This document shows positions 25,028 through 36,427 of a DNA stretch of 64,000 nucleotides, in pieces. Numbering within the stretch: the stretch's first letter is position 1; each line of letters starts with the position of its first letter. A program made the position numbers and the translations under genes. The DNA is taken from positions 28,092,845-28,156,844 of the forward strand of contig CM055095.1 in assembly GCA_029204225.1 (NCBI GenBank), written 5' to 3'. The stretch is from Diphasiastrum complanatum. Its lineage: Eukaryota > Streptophyta > Lycopodiopsida > Lycopodiales > Lycopodiaceae. Below the pieces are notes generated by a model, which was not told the DNA's origin, ran no database searches, and worked only from the letters and a program-made list of their open reading frames with translations.

Positions 25028-25557
25028 TGCTGAATTCACACATGTGTGGGACGCCCTACACATGTATTTTTGATCTCCTCAGCCCAATAACACCATAAAT
25101 ATCATACTAGCATTGGTTGTCAATAGGAAAGTTGATCATACAAGCAATATTATTGTGTTACAAGCAAGATCTGTCAACAAAACATAAGACTAAGCATCAT
25201 AAATGCCTCTACTCGGCTAGAGAGAGAAAATAGCAAGTAAAAACTCGTGGAGAGAGAGAGGGCACAAAGAGCTTGTCTCCAAATTTGCATTACACACAAA
25301 TTTCATCATTTTCTCAATGAGAGTACATCACATATAGATCATGGACTCTTCTCCTACTTTGAGTTGAATTGGAGTTGTGGATCCACCTCTCAAGCTATCT
25401 AGACTTATCCAAGCCACCTCACTATGCCTAATTGTGTACCTACCTTGAATATTTTATTCTAAGATGGTTCTTTACTAAGCCAAAAGAGCTCAATTCATCT
25501 TTGGCATTTTTAGAACCCATACTCAAAACATTAGATAGATTTTTCAATATTTTGACA
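25028..25557 (-). repeat. Copia-1 5' LTR with internal deletion
   Basis: The plus strand reads TGCTGAATTCACAC at 25028 and ends TTTTGACA at 25557. It is 530 bp against 615-616 bp in Copia-2 because about 88 bp are missing after CTAATTGTG near 25437. It carries an AGAGAGAGAG run near 25250. Confidence 0.88.
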
Positions 25558-26313
25558 AATCTCGTGTAATAGCCAACATGTCCTAAGAAAGCTCTTAGTT
25601 CACGCAAAATGGTTGGTATCAGTAGGTTCTTTATAAGCTCGACTTTATCTTTGTCAACTTCTATTCCTCTATTAGATATTCTGTGTTCGAGCGATATTCC
25701 TTCTTTCATACCAAAAAAACATTTCTCTGGATGATGAGATAAACAAGTATCTCGACATCGTTGCAATGTTAATTTCAGCTTCTGCAGGTGTTTCTTTATA
25801 TCACTGTACACACAGAAATCATCAATAAATATTTCGAGAAAAGTTCTCAGGAAGACAGTGAAAATTAACATCATGATTCGTTGAAAAGTCGCTGGAGCAT
25901 TACAAAGACCAAAGGGCATTTTGTTGTAGGCATAAGTGCCCCAATCCATCATGAATGTGGTCTTTGAGCGATCCTCCTTTCACACTCCCACTTGATTATA
26001 TCCAGAAAAGCCGTCACAGAAACTGTAACGCTCTTGACCAGCAACCTGATCTAGGATGGAATAAGTAAAAGGCAAAGGATGATGGTCCTTCCTGGTGGCA
26101 GCATTGAGTTTTCGGAAATCCTAGCATATTCGTATTTTTCCAGTCTTCTTCTTCGGGAACCCATTCACTACTTAAGACGGGATAGATTATACTTGCCTTA
26201 AGGTGTTTGTTAAGTTCGTCCTTGATCATTAGAGAGTATTTAGGATTGAGACGATACTGTCTCTGTCGAACAGGTACAGCATCTTCCTTCAGATCAATTT
26301 GGTGCTCTCCGAA
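25558..26313 (-). pseudogene. Gypsy-A reverse transcriptase, interrupted
   Basis: Minus-strand frames carry Gypsy RT motifs: YAYNKMPFGLCNAPATFQR, then FIDDFCVYS (the catalytic xxDD box), HPEKCFFGM, and FLGHVGYYTRF just before the Copia-1 LTR interrupts it at 25557. Upstream at 26014-26229 the N-terminal part is split over frames. Gypsy RT normally continues into RNase H and integrase, which are absent on the other side of Copia-1. Confidence 0.85.
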
Positions 26314-26751
26314 TTATGCAGGTATACCCTTCAAATCGTCGAGCGACCAGGCAAAAACATCTTGATACTCCTTTAATAGTTCAGTGAATTCCGCCAACTC
26401 AGATTCTCCAAGTGACTTTGAAACATGCACAAATCTGCCAGGTGCAAGTTCAATCAGTTCAGTAGAATGTGGTAAGATGATACCTTCAGTCATACTGGCC
26501 TTGGTATGGCCATGAGTTTCGCGCATGGTTGACTCCATAGATGTTTTCTTGTTGTCAACCTGGTTCTTGTTACCCAATTCGTGTTCAGATTCGTCACTCG
26601 AATCGTCAGACTCTTTCAAGTTTGTGTCTGCAACGTTAATTTCTTCATACGAAGCATCAACTTCATCGTTGCAGGCATCGAAGAATTCTTCGTCATTCTT
26701 CTGATGTAAAACTGGTGTCGGACAAAGGAGTTTCACCTTCATATTTCTCAC
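26314..26751 (-). pseudogene. Gypsy-A acidic linker between protease and RT
   Basis: The 145-residue open frame is rich in Asp, Glu and Ser, and ends with a pattern typical of the segment leading into Gypsy RT (LLKEYQDVFAWSLDDLKGIP). The residue order fits the stretch before the RT palm in plant Ty3/gypsy elements. Confidence 0.7.
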
Positions 26752-27120
26752 GACTCCAGGTTATGATTTGATCTGCTGGCTTACCTCGGTTATTGGTCTC
26801 ACCAGTCTGAAATCTTAGCTCTCTGGATTTCCAATGTACACTAGCATTTGATTGATAAAGCCAAGGTTGTCCAATCAGCACAGAATAGGATGACAAACTG
26901 AGTGGCTTGATAACAATGAAATTCATGGTGAATGGCTTGGCTTGAATGTAGACAGTGACATCCTTCAGCTCACCAACAGGTTTTCGTCGTGTTGAATCAG
27001 CTAACTTGATGTTTTGCTGTGTTGGTTGAATGTCAGTCAGCCCCAGAGCATGAGCTGTGTCTTCTGTTATTATATTCACACTGGAACTAGAGTCAATTGG
27101 CACTTTTTCAATTAGGCATC
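26693..27120 (-). pseudogene. Gypsy-A aspartic protease
   Basis: The frame contains PIDSSSSVNIITEDTAHALG, the retropepsin active site; the usual DSG or DTG reads DSS here. It is followed by VIKPLSLSSYSVLIGQPWLY, the flap and second-strand segment of plant Gypsy proteases. The enzyme would cut Gag-Pol inside particles. The Gly-to-Ser change in the active-site triad probably inactivates it. Confidence 0.8.
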
Positions 27121-27800
27121 CTGCAATAGTAACATCAATTCAGGTGCACCGAGATTACTAGATCAATAGACAAAACACCATCATCTGGCAGAGAAATTTT
27201 CTTCTTCTTCTTAGGCACAGAAAGGCCTTTCAGCTGCTTTCTGTAATAAGTGTTATCTGCCAACAGATGTTCAAAAGTAATGGTTGGTCAAAGAGATCCG
27301 ATATCAGTTACGATGTCATATTCTTTTGTCTTTGATTTTGAGGTTGGTTTATCAATAACAGCACTAGACAATTTTGTCTTTGCGATTTCTTCGTCTTCTT
27401 CCTCGAAAGTGACCACCTTCTCTGCAGGAACAGTCTTTAGTTCAGCATTGATGATTTTCTTTGCTTCTGCTGAGATGTCTTTTGCAAATAACTTTGCAGC
27501 ATCACGGTCATAGTCAAGGTCATCCTTGAGATCTTCTTTAGTCGTGGATTTGTTCATCATCTTGCTAGAAGATTTCGTCTTCGAGGATTTTCTGCGCTTT
27601 GTCGAAGATTTCTGATCAGATTTCGAGGAGCTTTTGCTTCTTGTGGTGACTTGAAAAATCTTTTCCACGTCACTTGGCCAGGATTGATCTTCAGTCTTTG
27701 CCAATTTTCTTTCAATAACGTCAATTTCGGAAGTCGTTCAACCCTCAAATCAAGCAAAATTAGACAGCTAACAATCATGTGAATTCCAGCATGTAGAAAC
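27121..27800 (-). pseudogene. Gypsy-A basic Lys/Ser-rich gag-pol linker
   Basis: The main open frame (27288-27704, 138 residues) is rich in Lys and Ser (KSSSKSDQKSS) followed by an acidic tail. It lies just upstream of the protease. I see no zinc knuckle and no capsid domain, so the proper gag is missing or lies beyond the break near 27800, where unrelated Copia sequence follows. No 5' LTR of Gypsy-A is present. Confidence 0.5.
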
Positions 27801-27879
27801 ATTCTACATCAATTGAAGGTTTTCTCAAGGCACCAAAAATTTAAGAATGAACTCTATACTAATTTTTAGCATCATTATC

Positions 27880-28257
27880 AAAAGTGAATGTGTAGAAGGG
27901 CACTCTACCATAGACTTTGAAAAGCTGAATTTCATAAGCAAGAAAGCTGATGCTTTTGCCAAGTTTAGAGAGTTCAAGGCTCTAGATGAAAAACAAACAG
28001 GTTGTTGTATTAAGACCCTCAGATCAGATGATGGCGGTGAGTATTTTTCAACAGAGTTTATAGATTTTTGCAAGGATCAGGGGATCAAGAGACAAACTAC
28101 TGCACCCTATTCACCACAACAGAATGGAGTTGCAGAATGAAAACACAGATCCATTGTGGAGATGGCTAGGGCAATGCTTAAGAGCAAGGGTTTACCAAAT
28201 ACTTTTTGGGCAAAAGCATGCAACATAGCTACTCATATCATAAATTCATCAATAAGC
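27880..28257 (+). pseudogene. Copia-4 integrase core fragment
   Basis: The plus-strand translation gives FAKFREFKALDEKQ, LRSDDGGEYFSTEF, IKRQTTAPYSPQQNGVAE and then a TGA stop where Arg is usual (28138), continuing with KHRSIVEMARAMLKSKGLP and FWAKACNIATHI. This is the second half of a Copia integrase core with the catalytic Asp and Glu present. It is cut at both ends and lies between two minus-strand Gypsy elements in opposite orientation. Confidence 0.88.
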
Positions 28258-29060
28258 CTAATTGACGTTGGGTAGACTTATTGTGTCTAATTGTTCTGTC
28301 ACGGCCACTCTTAGGCTAGGGACAATGAACTCAGTAGGCATTATAGCCTCGAGTCCATAGGCCAGTTGAAATGGGGTATGGCCAGTGGCAAGCTTATAGG
28401 TTGTTCGAAATGCCCATAAAGTTGCTTGGAGTTTATGTTCCCAATTGGACCTACTGGCTTCCACGGTCTTCGTGATAATATTGCATAGAATCTTGTTGGA
28501 AGATTCAGCCTGTCCATTACATCGGAGATAATAAGGCGTACTCTTGCGATGAACCACAAGGAATTCAGCTAGGAGTACTCGTACTCCAGGAAGTGAGTTC
28601 CGCGAGCACTCACGGGCATCCGAAGCACGTGATGATGTTCTCATAGAGAAACTTAGCTGTGATGGCTGCATTGGATACTCTAACGGCCTTCTCTTCTATC
28701 CATTTCATAAAATAATATGTCGTCACTATGATATATCGAGCTTGACTTCCTCTAGCGGCTGGGTGGATGGGACCAACATAATCTATGCCCCATTTTTCGA
28801 AAGGATTTTCTGCTATGATAGGCTTTAAAGACATAGACCCAGATTTTCTTGGTTTTGTGGCTCTTTGGCAAAAATCACAGTATTTCACAAGGTTGCCACA
28901 TCACGGTGTAGGGTAGGCCACCAAAATCCTTCTTGGAGGACCTTTCGAGTAGTAGCATCAACTACCAAGTGACCGCCACCAATTCCTTCATGAGCTACAC
29001 TAATAATAGGTTTTATTTCATGGTCCAGTAGGCATCTTCAAAGGATGTGGTAAATTCCCA
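28258..29060 (-). pseudogene. Gypsy-B integrase
   Basis: Two open frames and the region above them give, in order: an H2C2 zinc-binding segment (HEGIGGGHLVVDATTRKVL, then KYCDFCQRATK), the core start EKWGIDYVGPIHPAARG with the first Asp, YENIITCFGCP, a frame change and likely loss around the second Asp at about 28610-28660, then GQAESSNKILCNII with the catalytic Glu and FQLAYGLEAIMP. The order and spacing match plant Gypsy integrases. It is truncated after LPNVN. Confidence 0.85.
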
Positions 29061-29705
29061 TTCGATAAAGTTGTCCAACTATTAAGCTATACAGGGTAGC
29101 TTTTATTATCAACTTTCGTTGATCTACGAAAGGTAGTGAAGGATCAGGTCATCTCCTCACAAGATACTCCACTATATCGACATCCCATTCTGGAACTACA
29201 TTAGCATAAAAGATGTGAGCGTCTGGTAGTTCATCATCAACTCCCACTTCTTCTCGGCGTGTCGTCAATCTAGAAAGGTGGTTAGCCAAATAATCTGTTT
29301 TTCGGTCCTAACCACCTTCCGAAACTCAAACTCTTGAAGTTGTAAAAGCCATCGTGTAATATGGCCCATTGTACAAGGTCAATTAACTAGATATAACAAT
29401 GGTTGATGGTCAACATAAAAGACGAAAGGGTTGGCCAAAAGGTAATGTCAAAATTTCATAATGCTAAAAGTCATGGCAAGGGCCTCCCACTCGATGGTGG
29501 TGTAGTTAACTTCGGCTTCAATGAGTTGTCGGCTTGCAAAGCGGATGGAGAAATCTTTCTTTTTCTCACCTGGTTGGGTCAACACAATCCCTATTACATA
29601 CTTAGATGCATTTGTATGCACGTGAAATTCTATGTTCTAGTTTGGAGACCGTAGGATTGGGGCGGAGACCAAGGCTTGCTTAACCTTCTCGAAGGCGTCT
29701 AGGGC
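29061..29705 (-). pseudogene. Gypsy-B RNase H region, poorly readable
   Basis: This is the position expected for RNase H and the RNase H-integrase linker. Fragments such as HIFYANVVPEWDVDIVEYLV and LPFVDQRKLIIKATLYSLIV are legible, typical of the linker, but the RNase H catalytic motifs are scattered over frames. Confidence 0.5.
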
Positions 29706-30536
29706 TTATTGTGTCCACTTAGGTTCAATAGTAAGGCAGTAGAGTGGCAAGGCCAATAATGCAAATAATAATATAAAAAATCTATAATAATTGGCATGGC
29801 CCATAAAGGTATGGACATCACGCACTGTTTTGGGCAAGGTCACCTCAATTATTACTTTGATCTTATCTAGATCAATGGCAATTCCATATTGCGATATGAT
29901 ATGTCCTAGCACGATGCCATGGGTTACCCATATTTGGAATTTGTCTGGGTTAAGGGAAATGCCATATCTTTGACATTGTTGCAGAACTCATTTTAGATGA
30001 TTTAAGTTATACTTTCGGGCTGAATGTACACACAAATCATCAAGGAACACTTCTAAGAATTTTTGAAGAAACTCCTTGAAGGCATGTTGCATAAGTCTTT
30101 GGAAGGTGCTTGGTGCATTACACAATCCAAATGGCATTACGCGGAAAGCACAAGTCCCCCATGCAGTTGCAAAGGCAGTTTTATGCTAGTCCTCGGGTGC
30201 TATTTGCACTTCGTTATACCTACTAAATCTGTCAAGAAAACTATACGCCTCTTCTCCTGCAATTCATTCGAGCATTCCTTCGATAAAAGACAGAGGGAAG
30301 TGGTCCTTCTTTGTGACTATGTTAAGCTTATTGAGATCCACACAAATGCGTAGTTTTTCATTCTTTTTAGGCGAAATCCCGATTGGGGATACCCGGTCGG
30401 TATGCTCAATCTCATATATGAATCCAGCCTCTAGTAACTTTTCTAGCTCTTGTTGAATCAATTTGGAATGATGAGGGTTGCAGTGATAACTCACTTTCGG
30501 TTCGGCACCATCGACTAACGGAATGGTGTGCTGCAC
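29706..30536 (-). pseudogene. Gypsy-B reverse transcriptase
   Basis: The N-terminal part (30264-30536) reads HSKLIQQELEKLLEAGFIYE, VSPIGISPKKNEKLRICVDL and NIVTKKDHFPL. The middle carries the catalytic FLDD box near 30035. The C-terminal part (29706-29912) reads LGHIISQYGIAIDLDKIKVI and FMGHANYYRFF. These are the thumb and palm motifs of Ty3/gypsy RT. Frame shifts separate the three blocks. Confidence 0.88.
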
Positions 30537-30868
30537 TACTTTAGGTGGTATTCCCTTTAGATCCTTGTAGGACCATGCAAAACAATTGCGGTATTCTCAT
30601 AGGAGGTCTCTTACATCGGATAGTTCTTCAGTAGTAAGTTGTTCACCTACATAGACTATCTTCTCATCTTCTTGAGGATCGGCTAGATCTAGAGGTTGGA
30701 CTTTCACAGGACCCTCATAGAACAAGAATTTTCAGGTGCGTCATTCGAGTCGGGTTTCCGCTAGGCTTGGGGCCAGGCAACGATCACATCATCTAAGGTA
30801 TAGTCACGAAAGTATGCTAGTACATCGTGCAATGGCTCAGTCATCGATTCTGAATCATGTCTTAGTTC

Positions 30869-31390
30869 CTATTTTTGGGATGGAGAAGTGGATGTTGTCG
30901 AGACTCTTTTTGAGACATTAGAGGCAGCATCTATCAGTTGAATTTCGGTATTCATGAGTTGTGGACAATCACAACTCATCTTAGCTTTTCCTTTCAGATT
31001 AGCAAGTATTCTAGAAGTCGGTTTCTTTGCTGCCACCATATTGATAGAGCACGAGTAGATAGGAGAGTTTGTGGGAGAAATTGTTTTCTCAAGGGGATCC
31101 CACAACGTGGTGTCCACACTGGTTATGGCTTCATCTACTGGATTGTCCCATTGGCTTGTCTTGACCCGGTATTGATACACACTTGTGGGGCGAGGCTCTT
31201 TAGAGACCTTAGCCAAGGATGGGATTTTAGGGACGTCTTCTAGTAATCGTCTTTCTCCATAATTTTGGGGATCGAAGTAAGATAAAGCTTGTTTGTCAGA
31301 ATATCCCGCATCATCTTCCAAGGTGATTATTGAGCACCAAGGGAGAATTTCTTGTTCATAGGGTTCTAGGGTGGTTCCAATGAAATCCAT
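30869..31390 (-). pseudogene. Gypsy-B protease-RT linker
   Basis: The 173-residue open frame lies between protease and RT. It is hydrophilic with Pro, Ser and Thr and has no catalytic motif. Its place matches the spacer found in this class of Gypsy elements. Confidence 0.5.
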
Positions 31391-31666
31391 GATAGTTCGA
31401 CCATGTTCACCCTGATTTCGATCTCATCATCAAGGGTGACATGCATTGGGTTTGCGGGTTTTGACTCTCGATTGGCTTCTCGGAGTAGGGAGATGAATCC
31501 TTTTACGGAGCTCATACAATTGACTGTAGCTAGGGCATCATTCCAACTGATGATATCAATATCAGAATCTTAATGGATTCCCAATGGCTTGTAGTGATTT
31601 CTCATATTTTGATTGATCATGTGATCGGTAGTGGACGAAGTCATCTCTTCTAACGGGCTCGCAAGC

Positions 31667-32050
31667 TTAATGGTCTAGGTATTTGGATCGACTCTCGTGG
31701 CTCCGATCCCGATTCTTCAATGTGATACGATCTATACCCCAGTCATGGCATACTTTGGCTAGCTTTATCCAGGGCCTTCCTAACGGAAATCGGTAAGATG
31801 AGGTCATTTTCGAAAGATCTAAGACTGTGAAGTTAATGACAAAGCAAAAATCAACGACCTTCACATGTACATTTTTGACAATTCCCATGGGCTTGACATA
31901 GCTCTGATCAGCAAGTTTTATAAAAAAGTCTGTGGGCATTAAGGCACTTAGTCCCCACTCTCAGTATATGTGTGAAGACATGATGTTTACACTTGAACCA
32001 TCGTCAATAACAGTCGCTACTGAAGGAAGGTTCTTGTGTTGAACAAGTAG
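31667..32050 (-). pseudogene. Gypsy-B aspartic protease
   Basis: The active-site segment VIDDGSSVNIMSSHIY is readable at about 32025-31978, followed by a stop, then the open frame MPTDFFIKLADQSYVKPMG, DFCFVINFTVLDL and YRFPLGRPWIKL. The last is the conserved LGRPWI block of plant Gypsy proteases. Confidence 0.8.
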
Positions 32051-34155
32051 GGTAACATTACTTTTCTTGTTTTTCCAAGTGGCACCAGTGGCCATTACAA
32101 ATTTGTCATCATCACTCCCTTCATCCATGGAGGGTCTTGTAGGTGTATTTTTATCTCCTAACTAGGTGGTTAAGTCTTGGCGTAGGGGTTGCTATTCTTC
32201 AAAACATCACCTAAAGGTAGGGTGACATGACTGGACAATAAAGTAGTTAAGGCTTTGGTCTCACTTCCTTCTGGTTTTAGGGAGGCAAAGGGTTCTTCAT
32301 CGAACCCAAGTTGGATAGGTCCTTCTTGGTTTATGGGTGAGGTATGAGCATTTATAGCTTGGTCAAAGTGTATAGGCAAATCCATAGGTTCTTTTGGTCG
32401 ATTGAGATCACCAATATTGGTCTTAGCTTGCTCCTCTTGTATCCACTTTTTTACCTTGATATAACGACCTTTTTCTTTTTGTGGGTTGGGATACTCTCCT
32501 AGTCCAGTGGATTTAGTGTAATGGCTTATAGTATGGGGTTGACTATGCTTGATCGTTCAAAATTCTCTCTACCAATGGGGACTCTTTCAAGCATTGAGCA
32601 TGTGTCTGAACGTAGATAGGGGCTTCTAGTTTTGTGGATCTCGCTCTCCTATAATGTAAAATAGTTGCTAGGTTGACAGGTGCGTCAACTTGTCGCTCTA
32701 CTGGTTGGGATGGGCAATCTTTATAGCAATGGCCATGGCCACATTCCCTATATATAGGTGTGTAGGTGCCTTTGTATGGGCACTCGGCAATGCGGTGGTT
32801 CTCTCCATAGCCATAACATTGGATAGGTGCTTTGTTTTCATAGAAACGTTGTTGCGTGATAAATAAGGGATAATAGAAGCTTTAGTTCCATTTGAGTAAA
32901 AATAGTAAAACCCTTGATCCTTAGGCATATACACATTCTCAGGGCTAAACTCTAGCTTAGGTTGAGAATTATGACTTGTGATTGCAAAGTTTGTTGGGAT
33001 GATTTGACGGTTCATCTGAAGTTGTCGCACTACTAAGGCTGGTGCTGCGTTATTAGGTCCAGGTAGTGCTAAATGTTGTGGAGGTGCTTGTTGGAATGTG
33101 GGCCTTTGATATCTCGTAATTTGGGGACCCTGTTGTTGCATCCTCCACTGGTATTGTCGTGCAATGACTTGTATTCTCGGATTGTAGATGCAAGTAGATG
33201 TATTATGATTGTTAGTGTTGCAAAAGATGCAAGACCTTTGGGCTATCTATCTACTCTATGGACATTCATTCACTGTGTGATTTTGCTGGTATGTGGGACA
33301 CCAAACATTATCACGCTTGGAAAATTGGTTGACAATAGGCCCTTGTGGTGTGGTATTTTTCAGTTTCTGTTCAAAATCTTTGGATATCTTATCCATCTGT
33401 GCCTGGTGGGTTTTATTCATGGTTTCGAGTTGCTGTAACAACAATTGTGTGGCAACATCGGAAGAGGATCCTTCAGCTTGGGATCTATGGCTTTGGTCAG
33501 GGACAATGGCTCGCGAATGTTGGGGTTTGTATTCTTCATCGGAGCCTTCGTCTTCTTCGTGGATGGCATCATCCATAGCATCTCGCAAGGTAGCATAGGA
33601 TTCTGGAAGTCTAAGTCTGTGCCTGATAGATTTTGGGAGGCTAGCCATGAACCATATAAGCATGGCTTGGTTAGGTGCTAAGTGAGCAGGGCATTCAGTT
33701 TAAAGATGTTTGAGTTGTTCGATGTAATCGTGTACCCTCTCATCCTTTCTCATTTTGATCTTACTAGGCAACAATAATGGGCTTTCAAGGAATCTAGATG
33801 ATTTGAATCTCTTAACGAATGAGTCCTTGAGTAATTCCCACTCGTTTTGTTTGTGACGCTCAAGGTTGAAATACCACTCGCGAGCAGCATCAGTGAGGGT
33901 CATACTAAAGAGTCAGAGTTTTTAGAGTTGTCTCTCCATAGACCTCACATGCTTCCTCATGAATCTGAAGACAACGTGCTGGGTCAGTAGTACCATCGTA
34001 TAACATGGCAGATCAAGTCTAGGAGCTTGTCAATTATGTGGAATGGCTCCTGGTAATGGTACAACAAAGGCTAATGGGTTAGGGATCCTTTGGGTTCCTG
34101 GTGCCTCAGGTGGTACTGGATTCTCTTGAGGCTGATTTGGATTATTGGCAGCCAT
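32051..34155 (-). pseudogene. Gypsy-B gag
   Basis: From the start near 34155 a Pro-rich N-terminus leads to the retrotransposon gag core at 33700-33903 (MTLTDAAREWYFNLE, FVKRFKSSRF, YIEQLKHL), then 33256-33663 (FMASLPKSIRHRLRLPESYA) with a coiled-coil-like segment. A zinc-knuckle-like WCPTYQQNHTVNECP lacks the second Cys (Tyr in its place). Further frames at 32698-33141 and 32170-32385 are Pro/Gln-rich. Gag forms the particle shell. Confidence 0.8.
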
Positions 34156-34582
34156 GTCGAACTGCTCTTGGAGATTTTAGGGTTGGGAATGGCTAGTTGA
34201 TGGACCCCGATCTCCAAGTGAATTTTCTTCCTCTCTCTCGATCCTAGATCTAGTCTTTCGACCTGATTTTAGTTGCATCCAAACAAAAGATCTTGCCTAA
34301 GTTCGTATCTTGGGAACGTATCCTGTTTGGGGATGTAACAAGGCTTTTTTTTTTTTTTTTTTTTTGGGGGGGGGATCCAAGATTTCAAACTCTGGGATTG
34401 GGAATGTAGGAATGTAAGTTTTTGTAGATGGAATTGGGGAATGAGATCTAGGGACGTGGATTTGGGATTCAACTAGGGACTCACAAGATGGGGATTATGA
34501 TGCGGGAATTGGATCTTATATCTGGGAATGTAAGATGGGGATGATGAACATGAATATGAAAATTTGGTATATTGGGGATTGT

Positions 34583-34738
34583 AGATTTGGGATTCACAAA
34601 AAGCCTAGTAGATTTGGGATTCACAAAAATTCTTGCGGACTTGGAATTCACAAAAAGTCTACCAGATTTGGGATTTACAAAAGTCTTGCAGATTCGGGAA
34701 TGACAAAAAGTCTAGCAATTCGGGAATCACAAAATGGG
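34583..34738 (+). repeat. 27-bp minisatellite, about 5.8 copies
   Basis: The unit is AGATTTGGGATTCACAAAAA plus 7 bases (GTCTAGC-like), repeated with substitutions and one-base length changes. The plus frame shows the same unit as repeated FGIHK peptides, which is a by-product. Confidence 0.8.
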
Positions 34739-35094
34739 AAGGCAATTCTAGGAATGTAGCTGGGTGAAAACAAAAAGTGTGATGGTTGGAGATGGGTTGA
34801 GAGTTTTGGATCTCCTCTTTGGCCAGCGATAAAGGGTGGATGGATGTAGGTTATGACCAAGGGGGGAGTCAAGATATCAACTTTTGGAGTCTTGGGGTGA
34901 TTTTGGGATTGTAGGAAGCTAGGAGTAAAAAAGTTCAAATCTATGGATCCTTTGAGAGAGATTCCTCACCCTCCTAGAGATGTCAAGATATGTATTAGAT
35001 CTCTCAGATCTGAAAGAGGCGAGTCAAAATCTCCAAAATTGAAGCATTTATAGTAAATTTGAATTTTCGCTATTTCTAGCCAATCCTGTGGGTG

Positions 35095-35700
35095 TCTTGG
35101 CTCTCCTAACTCAAATTAGCTTCTTCACAGTAGGGGATGCCACTTGCAAATAGGAAAACCAGGGAACAATGAGATATGACACTCACAAAAAGTCTATCAG
35201 ATTGGGGATTCCAAAAAGTACAAAAATCATGATTTTCACACTTTTCAATGTAGAATGATGGTACTTGGGATCTTGGCTCGCCCTATGGATAGTGCACTCG
35301 GCTCAATGAGATCTATCAATGGTGAAAGAGGCGAGCCAACATATTCAAAATTGAGGCCTGTAGGTCAAAAGTAGTAAATTTGGGATTTTTCGACGTTATG
35401 GTTGATGCTTTGGGTGTCTTGGCTCTCCTGACTCAAGTTAAGCTCTTCTTGAGTGGGGAATGCAACCTACAAATAGGTGAACCAAGATCTTGAGAGAGAG
35501 TTGACACTTTGGGATTTATACAGCCCTCAATCCCAGTTGACAGGCTATTTGGGATCCCAGAAAGTGTAAAAATCAGGATTTTCAACACTTTCCAATGTAG
35601 AATGATGATCACTTGGGATCTTGGCTCACCCTATGGACAATGCACTGGGCTCAATGAGATCTATCAATGATGAAAGAAGCGAGCCAAAATGGATTTTTAC
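35095..35700. repeat. Direct duplication of about 350 bp
   Basis: The block at 35218-35345 recurs at 35566-35697 with scattered differences, both containing TCAATGAGATCTATCAATG. Flanking similarity starts near 35095 and 35410 with GTGTCTTGGCTCTCCT. The offset is about 348 bp near the right end. Confidence 0.7.
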
Positions 35701-36427
35701 TGAGGCTATAGAGGCAAGTATCTCAAAAACTTTGAAGTCAGATATCTTGGGAATGGTGCAAGCTCTTGGCTTACCCTTTTGATACAGTCTTCAAAAAGTA
35801 ATTGTCTCTCTAATCTAACCTAGGTGAGCCAAGCTGAGTAGATTTGGAGCTTTGGAAATCCAAAATAGGTCTAGGGTGTTTTTTCTGAGTCAAATCTTCA
35901 GATCTTATTGTTTTGGCTCGCCCCTCTAATAGATGGTAGTTCAAGCTTTATCTTCAGTTAAAAGGGAGAGTCAAGTTGACAAGATTTAGGCCTCCAAACA
36001 TCAGTTGGGAATTCCAGACCCTGTTTGGCAGTTTAATGACAAGTTGCCACAGTTAGATTTGGGAAGGCATTCATGATGGTTTAAAAATTAGTTTGAAGGC
36101 TGTTTTTTCACTGTTTTGTGGGGGAATGATAGTTTTATGATAGTTCCTTACAAATTTTTTATTAATAGATGTTGAACTACTTAAAGCACGATAATACAAT
36201 GACTAAGCCTATAAAGATATACTTGTCTCTTTCTGAGTGCAAGAACTCTCTTGCTCTTATCAAGAATTCGATAGGAATCTGTCTAAATTTCTACCCTATA
36301 TTCTAAGTCTGTAATTCGACTAACCGATAGCAGATTTGTCATCAGATTTGGGAAATACAATACATTTGGTACAAGTTTTGATATTCCATTCTGAAAATTC
36401 ATTCTAACAGTTGCTTCACTTTCAATT

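Larger units (their letters stand above)
20256..25557 (-). mobile_element. Copia-1, Ty1/copia element inserted in Gypsy-A
   Basis: This minus-strand element has, from 5' to 3': an LTR (25028-25557), a tRNA-Met-type primer site (25016-25027), a leader, gag, protease, integrase, reverse transcriptase, RNase H, a PPT and a truncated LTR (20256-20643). The order protease-integrase-RT-RNase H is diagnostic of Copia. It is inserted in the Gypsy-A reverse-transcriptase region at 25557/25558. Its left LTR lacks the outer 225 bp or so, and Gypsy-A RNase H and integrase are missing from the left flank; one deletion across this junction would explain both. It belongs to the same family as Copia-2. Confidence 0.9.
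28258..34155 (-). mobile_element. Gypsy-B, degenerate Ty3/gypsy element
   Basis: The minus strand runs gag, protease, RT, RNase H region, then integrase. Integrase after RT is diagnostic of Ty3/gypsy. The 3' end is lost at 28257 and no LTR could be matched on either side. The start is probably the ATG at about 34155 (MAANNPNQPQENP). The reading frame is broken many times. Confidence 0.85.
34156..36427. other. Repeat-rich leader or LTR-like DNA right of Gypsy-B
   Basis: About 2.2 kb upstream of the Gypsy-B gag with no gene. It holds a T21G9 homopolymer (34345-34374), a 27-bp minisatellite (34583-34738) and a large direct duplication (35218-35345 and 35566-35697). A phrase close to GGGATCTTGGCTCGCCCTATGG recurs. 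It may be Gypsy-B 5' leader or decayed LTR; no primer site was found. Confidence 0.45.

Noticed and set aside
33073-33681. Plus-strand frames of 77-121 residues over Gypsy-B gag
   Set aside because: They are hydrophobic shadows of the minus-strand gag frame with no domain of their own.
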